Assembly (NCBI RefSeq): GCF_013215705.1
Contig: NZ_JABSQR010000007.1
Span: 186,001 to 250,000 of the forward strand
DNA: 64,000 nucleotides
From: Moritella sp.
Lineage (GTDB): Bacteria > Pseudomonadota > Gammaproteobacteria > Enterobacterales > Moritellaceae
Direction of reading: 5' to 3'
Position numbers and translations under genes: made by a program
Shown: piece by piece, positions 6,770-16,079 of the stretch
Layout: every line of letters begins with the position of its first letter
Numbering within the stretch: the stretch's first letter is position 1
Notes under the pieces: model-generated
Databases searched by the model: none
Told to the model about the DNA's origin: nothing
Seen by the model: the letters and a program-made list of their open reading frames with translations, nothing else

Positions 6770-9700
6770 TTATAAACGCGCAGGTAAGCCAAAGCGGGTA
6801 AACAAGTGCTTATCAAATATTTGGTTACTACCTCTCAGGCTGTATTGCAAGACGATATTCTCATTATTAAGGGTGTAGGTTAACTTCTTAATACGCCGGT
6901 CACCCGTTGCACTGGTACGTCCATCAAATAAGGCTCTGAACAGCGCCCATTGTCCTGAATATGACTTACTCGCGACACGGTTCTCACCACTAAAGAAGTT
7001 CACCGACATGTAATCATCTTCACCGATTGATGGCCATGCAATGCTTTCCCATAATCGAGGGCCATGGCGATACGAGAATATGTTTTCTGTTTCCATAATA
7101 TTAAATTGGGTCACAGAGGTACTCATCGAACTGACTTTTAACTTCAACGTCATCGCTAGCTCCTGCCCTGACGTACCGAAGAACAATTCTCTAATCCTTT
7201 TTGCCTGCTTAAGTTGCTGCAAGCTTTTCGCATTGATTGGCAGTTTTTCACCATCAAATTCAGCCAATTTTAAAGTGCCATTATCCCAGTATGTAAAGGG
7301 AGAAAGCACTTCACTAACGAACTTATCTATACGCCCTTCAGGCTTGAACATCAATGCAAAATCATCAATGGCAACTTCGCCACGTCCTGTTAAAAAAAAT
7401 GGGAAACGTCCTTCAACCGCTTGGCGATAAAACCCATATACTTGCTCTTTCCATTGCTGATTAACATGTTCTGCACTGCCGTTGATCACACTCTTCCATG
7501 ACTGCGCATACAAGGAGTTGATCCAACTTGCCACTTGGTTCGGCGAACGACTTGATTGACGACGGAAATTAACCAGTATATCTTGGCTTCCTGACGCATG
7601 AGCTTGTGCATACTGATATAACGCACGGCTTGGATCGCCACTTGATAACGCAATATCAAAATACGTATTCAATTGCTCTAATTCAGCCATCAATTCATCT
7701 ACAGGTGTTGTTTTACCTTTACTCGCCATGAACATTGAATAAGGGCTAAACGCCTCATTAACAACATACGAAGGCTGTAAACGTAATAATTTATCACCCG
7801 CAAGGCGATTAACTCTTTCAACTTTCTTCAATACCGATGCCGTTTTTTTCAAGCCTAATTGACCGACAACCTTCGCATCAGGCGCATTTCCAGCTTCTTT
7901 AGCAAGGGTGGTATTCACAACAAGAGCCTCAAGCACATCAATAATCGGGCTACTGGCGGGTGAACGCGCGGTTTTAATCGCATAAACAAGATCATCGGTC
8001 GTATTAAATTGCTTCACTTCGATGTGGTTAATAAGTTCTTTCCACTGATATACGTAATCTGCATAATACAGACGCTGTACCTTCTTACTCAACTCTACAA
8101 GCTCAGAAATCGACGCACCCGACACACCACCTTGAATACTTTTAAATTCATTCAGTTGCTTTTTAAGTAATCTTGATTTCGCACTCAGATCGATATTCGC
8201 TTGCCCCTGACGAGTAAATAACTCAGGCAATAAATAACCGTTAAATCCAATTTTAAATTGAAATAACACATCAAACTTATCCCCTAATTGACGACGTATA
8301 TCAACGCGATTACGGTATTCAGGGAGTGATTTTATACGGGTGTAAATCAGGCGTTCTGGTGATAAACCTTCTAAATTTTGCTTCGCCACCGAAATTAAAT
8401 CATCACTCGGAACAAGCACATTCTCATAATCACTGCTGAATAAATCTTCCATTAACATGATCAACGTTTCTATATTATCTAGCGAAATATCACCTTGTTC
8501 ATTTAGCGTTTCAACCAAATAAGATAATAATTCAGTCATGTCTAAACGTTGCTTATCAAACAACATTTGATAATAACGCAACACTTCAAATATCTTGCTA
8601 GGATTGCCTAAATTAACATATACATACAGTTCACTGCTTAATACTTCAGCCAGCTGAGGCAACAAGAACATCTGCAATTGGGCTTCATAGCTCAAGTAGA
8701 TTTGTTCCGTCGTTTTAGGCTGATTAACACTGATACGTTGATACAAAGGCATTGGTTTACGCCCTTCTTCAACCACCAGACGCAATTCATTTAACACTGG
8801 AATAATGTCTTCAAAACCAACGTTAGTATTACGTAATCGTTCCATGTTTTGCTGGTACAACGCTAATTGAGTGACCGCATGGTTTCGATAATCTTCATCT
8901 TTATTCCAGTTATCGCGCAGCAGTAAGCCAAGTACAACAATCATCCCGATAAAACCTAACATCATCGATATTCGCGATACAAGGTAACTATAATGACGCA
9001 GCTGGTTAACACCAACAATACTCGATTCAGGCAATACTGCCTGCTTCAATATATTCATTGAGAACAGTTGCTTACGGCCAGACAATTGTTCTCTTGTCGT
9101 ATTGGCATTAAACGCATTGCTGCTAGCGACAAGTTGTGTAAGTAAATCGTGACAGTTGCCACCTTGCAGTGTCGAACATAAATACATGCCTCTTAACCAC
9201 ACAACATCTCGAACCCGATTTTCCCGACTTATTCCCTCTAAGAACTCGGTAACTTGCTCAAAGAAAAGACGTAACTGATAAGGAAGTGCAACAACAGAAT
9301 GCGCATCCTCTTGACGTGTTTCTCGTAATGATTGGAATTGCTGCTGAGCTAAAACATCAAGTAATTTCTGACATTCCTGCTCAAACATGCTGACTTCAAA
9401 TCGATGGTCATCCGTGTTTGGAAACGTAATACCCAAAGGTCGGTCGATATCGCATCCCGAGTTACTCGAGAAAAATTCAACAAAATCAGCAATCGTATCT
9501 GACTTCGTGAATAATGTATAAACAGGCAACGCTAACCCACAATGCTCGCCAAGTGTTAAAATAGCATCTTGTAAATTTGAACTAAGAGATAAACGTTCTT
9601 TTTTATCCCCCGTTAATAATCGCTCACAGCTAATCGCGACTAACACACCATTGACCGCTTGACGAGGTCGGTATTTCATTAATTGCTGAGCAAATACACG

Positions 9701-10225
9701 CCACAACGCGTCATCAATACCGTCTCGATCGAATAATCGATGGTTTACTTCAATAACCACCATGTTTTCATTACTCCAAAACCTCATGTATTGTGACGTT
9801 TCACTTTTATCACGATCGTGATAGTTAACCGGTTCTAGGTTATTTTGGTGTAGTACGCTACTTTTAGCATCCTCTTCACCACCAATCAAAACATACCAAG
9901 GCAATTCATACAAACTATTAAGTTTGCTACCCTTATGCCCTTTCAATTTTATAACTGCCGACTTAAACAGTGAATTAATGATTTTCACGTCTTGTTTAAA
10001 TAAAATAACTTGCTCGTGGACAGCCGATTTTTCTTCACGCAGGTGTTGCATAACCGCAATCGCGAGGGCTATCATAATCAAACACCCTCCAAAAATCGTA
10101 ACCACCAGCCTTAATAATTTATCAGTTTCATCTAAGGTCGGGAGGTATATCCAGCCAAGTCCAGTACAAACTAATAACGCTAACGCAATGAGTAAGCATG
10201 CTATTTTTAATGTTATTTTTTTCAT
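6770..10225 (-). CDS. tssM: T6SS membrane complex protein TssM/IcmF
   Basis: 1151 residues, the usual TssM length. Two N-terminal transmembrane helices (about 7-28 and 38-60) are followed by a cytoplasmic NTPase-like domain starting at PWYVLIGG. A third helix near residue 430 (MMLGFIGMIVVLGLLL) precedes a large periplasmic domain with the typical C-terminal region (RLWESIAWPSIGEDD). It anchors the secretion channel together with TssL and TssJ. The Walker A position reads GGEEDAKSS (residues 115-123) rather than GxxxxGKT/S, so ATP binding is doubtful; some other TssM proteins also lack this motif. The gene starts at the tssL stop. Confidence 0.95.
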   Translation of the reverse strand: MKKITLKIACLLIALALLVCTGLGWIYLPTLDETDKLLRLVVTIFGGCLIMIALAIAVMQHLREEKSAVHEQVILFKQDVKIINSLFKSAVIKLKGHKGSKLNSLYELPWYVLIGGEEDAKSSVLHQNNLEPVNYHDRDKSETSQYMRFWSNENMVVIEVNHRLFDRDGIDDALWRVFAQQLMKYRPRQAVNGVLVAISCERLLTGDKKERLSLSSNLQDAILTLGEHCGLALPVYTLFTKSDTIADFVEFFSSNSGCDIDRPLGITFPNTDDHRFEVSMFEQECQKLLDVLAQQQFQSLRETRQEDAHSVVALPYQLRLFFEQVTEFLEGISRENRVRDVVWLRGMYLCSTLQGGNCHDLLTQLVASSNAFNANTTREQLSGRKQLFSMNILKQAVLPESSIVGVNQLRHYSYLVSRISMMLGFIGMIVVLGLLLRDNWNKDEDYRNHAVTQLALYQQNMERLRNTNVGFEDIIPVLNELRLVVEEGRKPMPLYQRISVNQPKTTEQIYLSYEAQLQMFLLPQLAEVLSSELYVYVNLGNPSKIFEVLRYYQMLFDKQRLDMTELLSYLVETLNEQGDISLDNIETLIMLMEDLFSSDYENVLVPSDDLISVAKQNLEGLSPERLIYTRIKSLPEYRNRVDIRRQLGDKFDVLFQFKIGFNGYLLPELFTRQGQANIDLSAKSRLLKKQLNEFKSIQGGVSGASISELVELSKKVQRLYYADYVYQWKELINHIEVKQFNTTDDLVYAIKTARSPASSPIIDVLEALVVNTTLAKEAGNAPDAKVVGQLGLKKTASVLKKVERVNRLAGDKLLRLQPSYVVNEAFSPYSMFMASKGKTTPVDELMAELEQLNTYFDIALSSGDPSRALYQYAQAHASGSQDILVNFRRQSSRSPNQVASWINSLYAQSWKSVINGSAEHVNQQWKEQVYGFYRQAVEGRFPFFLTGRGEVAIDDFALMFKPEGRIDKFVSEVLSPFTYWDNGTLKLAEFDGEKLPINAKSLQQLKQAKRIRELFFGTSGQELAMTLKLKVSSMSTSVTQFNIMETENIFSYRHGPRLWESIAWPSIGEDDYMSVNFFSGENRVASKSYSGQWALFRALFDGRTSATGDRRIKKLTYTLNNENIVLQYSLRGSNQIFDKHLFTRFGLPARL

Positions 10226-11373
10226 TACTTATCATCTACCTTTTTACTACGGCGTATAACTGCATTTAATCCAAAGCGAGCATTAATTTCATTTTTCAAC
10301 AGTTTCGCCTTTGCTAAATCGCGATTGTTCGGAATAAATAATTCCACGCCGGTAGGTACTTCATTTAATACCACTTTATAGCCAATAGCTTGTATGTCTT
10401 TTTCTAACCGCGCAGCGCTGGCTTTCGTCGCAAAACTCGCTACCACGATATTCCATGAGATCGTATCGATAAGCGCAGTCGGTTCCACGCTCACAGCTTC
10501 TTGCACTTCAATGTCTAAGTCTTCAGGCGTACTGGTGTAAATCAAATCATTGTTATTCGTGCTATTGATAAAACCAGCCATATCCAACGAGCTAAATGCC
10601 ATTAAGGTTGATTGACTACGCTGGTCATACCAAAATTCTGAAAAACAATACGTACTGATAATTAATAATACGCCAATCCAAGATAATTTAACCGCACTGA
10701 TAAATCGCCAAGGCGAGGTCGTTTCCGGCATCGAAATCGGCGCTGGCGGCTCCAGTATTGATTCGCTACGGTAGTGTAGGATCGTACTGTAAAGCTCAGA
10801 CTGTAACTCATTCATTTTCTGGCGATTATCATGACGATACTTGCCTAAAAAACCGAGCATAATCAACACATATTGAAGCTCTAAGAAGTCCACCAGCTTT
10901 GCAGGTTGACGGCCTGCTTGTTCAAGCAGTTGGAAGAAAACCTCACCACCATTACGTTGGCTAAAGACCTTACTGAGTAATGAATGATTTTCCCAACGAG
11001 CCACTTCGCCCCACGAGGTATACAAGATCAATTCATCAAACGCCGCGCATAATATAAAGCAAACCTTTTCAATCACACTTGGGTGATAATCTAAAAACAA
11101 CCCTTTGCGTTTAAAGTCTGCGATACCATCCAGCAATTGTTGACGAAAGGCATTAATATCTAAAGGTGAGGTTTGTCTTTCAACACTTGCCAAAATACCC
11201 AGTAATTCACTGCATTCTTTTAAGATTGGATTGTTATAATTCGCTAATTGAGCGATTAACTTTTCCGAGCCTCTTAAATCAAGCTGTACCTCACTACTCG
11301 TTTTCACTGCTTTACGCGGACTGTTACTGCGACGAATTGAAATCGTCGGTTGTTCATTAAATAATAATGTCAT
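10225..11373 (-). CDS. tssL: TssL/DotU with C-terminal SPOR-like domain
   Basis: 382 residues. The N-terminal cytoplasmic DotU domain (about 40-215) has NPILKECSELLG and AAFDELILYTSWGE. It is followed by one transmembrane helix (about 228-245) and a periplasmic tail. The last ~75 residues (WNIVVASFATKASAARLEKD...GVELFIPNNRDLAKAKLLKNEI) have the pattern of a SPOR peptidoglycan-binding domain. Extended TssL proteins more often carry an OmpA-like domain, so this would be an alternative wall anchor. It forms the inner-membrane complex with TssM. It lies nine bases after tssK. Confidence 0.92.
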   Translation of the reverse strand: MTLLFNEQPTISIRRSNSPRKAVKTSSEVQLDLRGSEKLIAQLANYNNPILKECSELLGILASVERQTSPLDINAFRQQLLDGIADFKRKGLFLDYHPSVIEKVCFILCAAFDELILYTSWGEVARWENHSLLSKVFSQRNGGEVFFQLLEQAGRQPAKLVDFLELQYVLIMLGFLGKYRHDNRQKMNELQSELYSTILHYRSESILEPPAPISMPETTSPWRFISAVKLSWIGVLLIISTYCFSEFWYDQRSQSTLMAFSSLDMAGFINSTNNNDLIYTSTPEDLDIEVQEAVSVEPTALIDTISWNIVVASFATKASAARLEKDIQAIGYKVVLNEVPTGVELFIPNNRDLAKAKLLKNEINARFGLNAVIRRSKKVDDK

Positions 11374-11381
11374 AGCGTCCC

Positions 11382-12704
11382 CTAACGAATTACGTACAAT
11401 TCAATATCAACATCGCCAATGCGATTATCGACATGTAATGCTATCGGTTCGTCTTTCTTCACGAGCTGCTGCCACAAATCAGATTTCGTATCCAGCTCGA
11501 AATAGGCCACATCAGTACGTGATTTTAATTCCGATGGCGCAATAGGTAACGCGCGTACAGGCACACCAGATAACGCATTTCGCACAAGTTCAGCAACCAT
11601 GCTGTTACCTGCTAGCTTAACCGCGAGTGGGAATTGTTTACTTAACTGCACAGCACCTAACGGTGACGATACCACCAAAATAAATCGACCCGCATTATAA
11701 AGGCTTGAGTCCTGTACTAACGTACGCAATAAACGACGCTTATCAAACAAGCTCTTATCCCAGACTAACGTAGTCACGCTATCGAGTTGAACTTCACGTA
11801 ATAGCACGCGAATATCAGAGAACAAGGTTGAAAAAAGGCTATACAAACGGCCATTATTCCAGCTGTCATATTCTTTCGGCATCTTAGTATCTAAGCCCTG
11901 CATTTCACCTGCCATTGACATACATTCTTGGTAAATTTCTTGCGGTGATGTGGTGCCACTATCAAGCCAATACTTAATATTTGGTAACCAACGACCTAAA
12001 GCCTGTAGCCATAAATAATCACGAATTAACGCTTGATAGCTTTTGTTAACAGAATCTACCTGTAAGCGTTGTGAAATGGTGCTCGCGCGGTATTTCATCT
12101 GTGCATACAGATCATTCACGTTATCTTTTAAGTATTCAGACACCGTGAAATAAAGTGACATTGGGATAAACGCACGGTTTAGCTCAATCCCGCCATCTGA
12201 CTTATGTTCAGTGATATGCGCAATCGGGATCTGGGTATAATCCTGTAACTCTTCGCCTTCAAGCTTGAGTACGATATTTAATTCCGCTAACTCTAATTGC
12301 AACGCATCGGCATTGTCTCGGGTCGTATCAAACACGTCGTAATCAGTGCGGTGGTAACGGCGATGAGGGTCATCTTTACTGCCTACATTCATCACACCAG
12401 ATCGATAAATTGGCATCGCTAAATACACTAATTTATCCATGGCACCAGCAGGAATATCAAGTGCTAATCCATTACGAATATCAAAAGGAGTGCCATCAGG
12501 AAAAATACCTTTTGCACGCTTGATCCCAACTTTGCCAATATTAACTAATGAATAATCAAGTTCTAACTCAGCCAAACCGTGGCGCATTGGATTCATCAGG
12601 CTGCAATATTGTTTGGTAAACTCTTCAAAATAACGCTCTTGTTGTTGAAAATGTTGCGGGCTTAAAAACATCCCCTCAGACCAAACTACTTTTTTCTTAT
12701 CCAT
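11382..12704 (-). CDS. tssK: T6SS baseplate-membrane adaptor TssK
   Basis: 440 residues, the normal TssK length. The N-terminus KVVWSEGMFLSPQHFQQQERYFE is the family hallmark (given here in pieces: WSEGMFL, SPQHFQQQ). The C-terminal part includes GVPVRALPIAPSEL and YFELD. TssK trimers connect the TssEFG baseplate to TssL/TssM. It follows tssJ by two bases and precedes tssL by eight. Confidence 0.95.
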   Translation of the reverse strand: MDKKKVVWSEGMFLSPQHFQQQERYFEEFTKQYCSLMNPMRHGLAELELDYSLVNIGKVGIKRAKGIFPDGTPFDIRNGLALDIPAGAMDKLVYLAMPIYRSGVMNVGSKDDPHRRYHRTDYDVFDTTRDNADALQLELAELNIVLKLEGEELQDYTQIPIAHITEHKSDGGIELNRAFIPMSLYFTVSEYLKDNVNDLYAQMKYRASTISQRLQVDSVNKSYQALIRDYLWLQALGRWLPNIKYWLDSGTTSPQEIYQECMSMAGEMQGLDTKMPKEYDSWNNGRLYSLFSTLFSDIRVLLREVQLDSVTTLVWDKSLFDKRRLLRTLVQDSSLYNAGRFILVVSSPLGAVQLSKQFPLAVKLAGNSMVAELVRNALSGVPVRALPIAPSELKSRTDVAYFELDTKSDLWQQLVKKDEPIALHVDNRIGDVDIELYVIR

Positions 12705-12706
12705 TA

Positions 12707-13180
12707 TTAATCCTCTTCACCTGTCACGGTAATGTTTACGCCGTCAATTCTGATGTTTACAACAATCGGAAATCCAGATTTCACACTCAAAATTGCGGTA
12801 CTTTTGGCTTCTCTGTAATTAGAAAAAGCAGCTACCACACCGACATATTTAATTTCGCTGTTTTGTGGCAACGCGACCTTGTGAGCTTCGCTCGGTAAGA
12901 TACTGTCGAGCTGGCGTTTAGATAATAATCCAGCCTTTAACACACCTTGATCATCACGATACAAATCAATAAAGTTCGCCTGCATAAATGCCTCTCTGTC
13001 AGCCAACTGATAGATTCGAATCTCAAGGGGTGACGCTAAGCCATTTATATTAGGGTTGATGTTGTATTCAGCCTCAATATTAACGACCACTTGCAATGGC
13101 AGTGCGTCTCGCCAAAACATCCAGCTGCTACAGCCACTTAAAAATAAAGTACACATCAAAAAGACAAGCACACGTTGCAT
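12707..13180 (-). CDS. tssJ: T6SS outer-membrane lipoprotein TssJ
   Basis: 157 residues with a lipoprotein signal, MQRVLVFLMCTLFLSGC, in which LSGC is the lipobox. I chose the start at 13180 because it begins one base past the stop of the FHA gene and gives a normal signal peptide; an upstream ATG at 13222 would bury it. The mature part is a beta-sandwich with NINGLASPLEIRIYQL and the typical LLSKRQLDSILPSE segment. It tethers TssM to the outer membrane. Confidence 0.92.
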   Translation of the reverse strand: MQRVLVFLMCTLFLSGCSSWMFWRDALPLQVVVNIEAEYNINPNINGLASPLEIRIYQLADREAFMQANFIDLYRDDQGVLKAGLLSKRQLDSILPSEAHKVALPQNSEIKYVGVVAAFSNYREAKSTAILSVKSGFPIVVNIRIDGVNITVTGEED

Positions 13181-13181
13181 A

Positions 13182-14204
13182 TTACTTGCCTCCCATTGAC
13201 TGCTTAATGCGTAAACTTTCACTGAAATACGCTTTAAATTTCATCTGCCATTCGTTGTTCTCTTTTTGACGAGTAAAGTAGCGTTTGTACACAGTCCAAT
13301 AGTCCGCTTTCTTTTGCCAAAAACGTCGCGGCGCAAAGTCATCAAAGAAACTTTCTAGCTCCGTCGGCGAAATATCAGACAGTAATCGTTCTAACGCCAT
13401 TTCTGCTGATTGCACCATCAGGTCATGCTGCTTAAGTTGTAACAACATCAGTTGCTGTGATTCCAACGCAGGGTAATTAGATCGTGAACTCGTATCAGCA
13501 AACGGTTGGCCTTCATCAATCACTACAGACGCGGTATTAAGCATCTCATCACCAAAGGGATCATCAGAAAAACTATCATCATCCAACCAGGTATTTTGAA
13601 GCATGTCTTGTCCCCGTTTTTTTACAGGTTCATTCGCAACAAATGGGTCTGCAAATATGCCGTCCAACTCTTCTTTGGGATCAACAAACACCCATTCTGG
13701 TACTGCAAGGTCATCTGACGACTCTGGTGCTGAGTCTGCGTTGTCATTACCCGAATGAGCGTTAACGCGGGCAGTCGATAAGGCATCGCCAAACGGATCG
13801 TCATCCCAGCCATTCAGTAATGACGACTTATCAGTACCTTGTGTTCCAGTTTTCCCCGACACCTTTACAACCGCTATGTCGGGAGTGAAACAAGACACCA
13901 TTAGGCGATATTTACCCACATTAACCACGTCGCCATCGTTCAAGGTCGATTGATTATTTGAACCTAACGGTTTGGTCGCGCCATTTAAAAACACACCATT
14001 AGTGCTCACATCCATAATTTGATAACCACGGCTGCCACGATTAATTAACGCATGCGTACCCGAAATTTCTCTAGAGGCATCCGATAATTGCATCGTCATA
14101 CCATAAGCACGACCAATGCTTCCTCCTTCATCAGGGAAAGTGACTGTCCATTCTGGAATGGGTTCTCCATCAGGAGAGCTGATGATTCGTAATGATAACG
14201 GCAT
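13182..14204 (-). CDS. tagH: FHA-domain T6SS regulator (TagH/Fha type)
   Basis: 340 residues from the ATG at 14204, which starts one base after the upstream stop; the longer frame to 14309 lies inside that gene. The FHA domain (about 1-100) has GGSIGRAYG, SREISGTHALI and DVSTNGVFLNG, the phosphothreonine-binding loops. A low-complexity acidic middle with repeated DDPFGD motifs is followed by a helical C-terminal domain (about 240-340). The protein probably receives the signal from the Ser/Thr kinase encoded at the end of the operon and licenses assembly. Confidence 0.9.
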   Translation of the reverse strand: MPLSLRIISSPDGEPIPEWTVTFPDEGGSIGRAYGMTMQLSDASREISGTHALINRGSRGYQIMDVSTNGVFLNGATKPLGSNNQSTLNDGDVVNVGKYRLMVSCFTPDIAVVKVSGKTGTQGTDKSSLLNGWDDDPFGDALSTARVNAHSGNDNADSAPESSDDLAVPEWVFVDPKEELDGIFADPFVANEPVKKRGQDMLQNTWLDDDSFSDDPFGDEMLNTASVVIDEGQPFADTSSRSNYPALESQQLMLLQLKQHDLMVQSAEMALERLLSDISPTELESFFDDFAPRRFWQKKADYWTVYKRYFTRQKENNEWQMKFKAYFSESLRIKQSMGGK

Positions 14205-14205
14205 A

Positions 14206-14946
14206 TTATTGACCCTCGCACGCCACAATGGCTTGATTGAATTCATTGATAAATAACGGATATTTCTCCGTAAACTTCTTCGAGAAATACACACCGAGTG
14301 GTTTCTCATTTACCATTGTTTTAGTTATTGCTCGATGGCTAATACCCAATTGATTAATCGCGTTGTCCATCACTACATCATTCGCCAACACTGCACCTAC
14401 TTCGCCTGACAGTAGTAATTCAATAAGCGCAGTAGCACGACGCGGTTTTTTCTCGACTCGGTAACCTTGTTTTTGTAACCATAACCACTTGTTCGAACCA
14501 AATAACGCGGTTACTGGTACTTCTTTTTTAAACTGGTGACTCTTCGTATCAATCGCGTCAGACAAACTAAACCAACTCCATGTTTGGTTCATTAAAGGCG
14601 CAGAATACTCGGCATATTTATCGCGGGTATCATTCTTAGACGCGAGGAAAAGGCCATGTAGTTCCCCTACTTCCGTTAGAATTTGAGAACGGTCCCAGTC
14701 TGTCATCGTTATTTGATAAGGCTGTTTCATTACCTTTAAAATACATTTCAACTTCACGATCCCAAGCCCTTTCATTTCACCGTTTTCTTGGTATTGATAA
14801 GGACTCCACATTTGTGTCGCTAACAGTAATCGTTCCGGACGGATTTCACTTCTTGCCATAAATGCCCCTCCGAGAAACAAGCTTAACGCCAGTGTTAAAG
14901 GCATTATTCTGTTTACGTTATGTATTACGTTATGTATTACGTTCAT
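14206..14946 (-). CDS. Orphan periplasmic solute-binding protein (family 3 fold)
   Basis: 246 residues with a signal peptide (hydrophobic stretch about 15-32) and a bacterial extracellular solute-binding family 3 fold. The pattern includes WSPYQYQENGEMKGLGIVKL, a TDWDRSQ segment and SGEVGAVLANDVVMD. There is no adjacent permease or ATPase, so it probably senses a ligand rather than importing it. The start at 14946 has a strong GGAGG site and overlaps the upstream gene by four bases. Codons 2-12 consist of a 12-bp tandem repeat (14913-14943) that encodes NVIHNVIHN. It is the last gene of the four-gene accessory module in the T6SS operon. Confidence 0.75.
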   Translation of the reverse strand: MNVIHNVIHNVNRIMPLTLALSLFLGGAFMARSEIRPERLLLATQMWSPYQYQENGEMKGLGIVKLKCILKVMKQPYQITMTDWDRSQILTEVGELHGLFLASKNDTRDKYAEYSAPLMNQTWSWFSLSDAIDTKSHQFKKEVPVTALFGSNKWLWLQKQGYRVEKKPRRATALIELLLSGEVGAVLANDVVMDNAINQLGISHRAITKTMVNEKPLGVYFSKKFTEKYPLFINEFNQAIVACEGQ

Positions 14947-16079
14947 TGACCTTCCTCCACAGACATTCCGTTAGAGCGGATCATTCTGCCTTCGATACCA
15001 TACACATCGCTGGCCATTTCCATTAGTTCGAATGGGATTGATTGGTTAATACGGGCCGCTTGCCTAAAGCTAATTGAAATGTCAGGTGGCGAGATAACAC
15101 CAACAGGAAGGTCTCCTACAACGACCTCTTTTTTTAAAATTTGGATGCCATACAACGCCGCTTGTGTCGCATTATTCACAAAGCTAACGCCAAACGACAT
15201 TAACGCACTGGCTTTCGTCCCATTCACCACATCAGGCACTGCAGAAATCAACGCAAGCTGCAGTGAAAGTTGATTAATTTCATCCACACGCGCGAGTAAT
15301 GACGAGCTGCCAGTTAACCAAAGCAAGGTATTATTCAGTTCTGGATCAGTTTGTTTGAGCCGAGTCATCGCAGTCTCCATCACTAACTTTAAACCCAGAG
15401 CCGATTTCGATTCATCAACTACAATTGGCACAACAGTTAATCCCACTTTTTCAGCAAATTTTTTCATTGGCAAAAATTGCGTGAGATATGCACTCTGATT
15501 GGTACGTGAATACAAAATACCGATTTGCTTTAGTTGTGGATTAAAGCGTTGCATAATACGAAGGGTCACATCTGTGAGTAAATTCAATGACGTGAATGCA
15601 AAATTGTTCCCCGTGCCTGCATAGTCATCTGTGAGGCCTAATAACACCGGATCTTTTGAATTAACAGAAACAACTGGCAATAAACCACCTTGATACACTT
15701 TGTGTACAGACACGGTCGCTTTAGAGCCTAAGGTATACACCAAGTCAACCTCACTCTCTGCACGATGAAGCAAGTTCGCTAACATGGCATTATCTGCAGG
15801 TAAGCGCTTAACGACCCACTGCACTTGCGGTAATTGGGTACTGTATACATTTAACAGCGTTTGTAATGCCACATCATAAGACGATGCCTTGCGTGACACG
15901 ATCACCAATATTTTAGACAATGAACGCGCAGGCACAAACGATACCCCTTCAGCGACAGACTTCGCACGCCAATGGCTGGCTGCTTTAGGTTGTAACTCTT
16001 CACCTAGCCATATTGGCCATTCTGTTGCAGCATACGTTGGTAAACAACATGCTACCCAAATTAATAAGATTCGGATCAT
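14943..16079 (-). CDS. Orphan ABC substrate-binding protein (TrpX/ABC_sub_bind type)
   Basis: 378 residues with an N-terminal signal (MIRILLIWVACCLPTYA). The body resembles the ABC_sub_bind (PF04392) family of type-1 periplasmic proteins: ILVIVSRKASSYDVALQTLL, DLVYTLGSKATVSVHK, KQIGILYSRTN and LLARVDEIN. Family members bind small amino-acid-like ligands. No ABC permease or ATPase lies nearby. Four-base ATGA overlaps on both sides tie it to the sensor-MFS gene upstream and the second binding protein downstream. I infer a role as a periplasmic signal input for the T6SS. Confidence 0.78.
   Translation of the reverse strand: MIRILLIWVACCLPTYAATEWPIWLGEELQPKAASHWRAKSVAEGVSFVPARSLSKILVIVSRKASSYDVALQTLLNVYSTQLPQVQWVVKRLPADNAMLANLLHRAESEVDLVYTLGSKATVSVHKVYQGGLLPVVSVNSKDPVLLGLTDDYAGTGNNFAFTSLNLLTDVTLRIMQRFNPQLKQIGILYSRTNQSAYLTQFLPMKKFAEKVGLTVVPIVVDESKSALGLKLVMETAMTRLKQTDPELNNTLLWLTGSSSLLARVDEINQLSLQLALISAVPDVVNGTKASALMSFGVSFVNNATQAALYGIQILKKEVVVGDLPVGVISPPDISISFRQAARINQSIPFELMEMASDVYGIEGRMIRSNGMSVEEGQ

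Noticed and set aside
13180-13222. Upstream start for tssJ giving 171 residues
   Set aside because: It would place 14 extra residues before the lipoprotein signal and overlap the FHA gene. The ATG at 13180 gives a normal signal.
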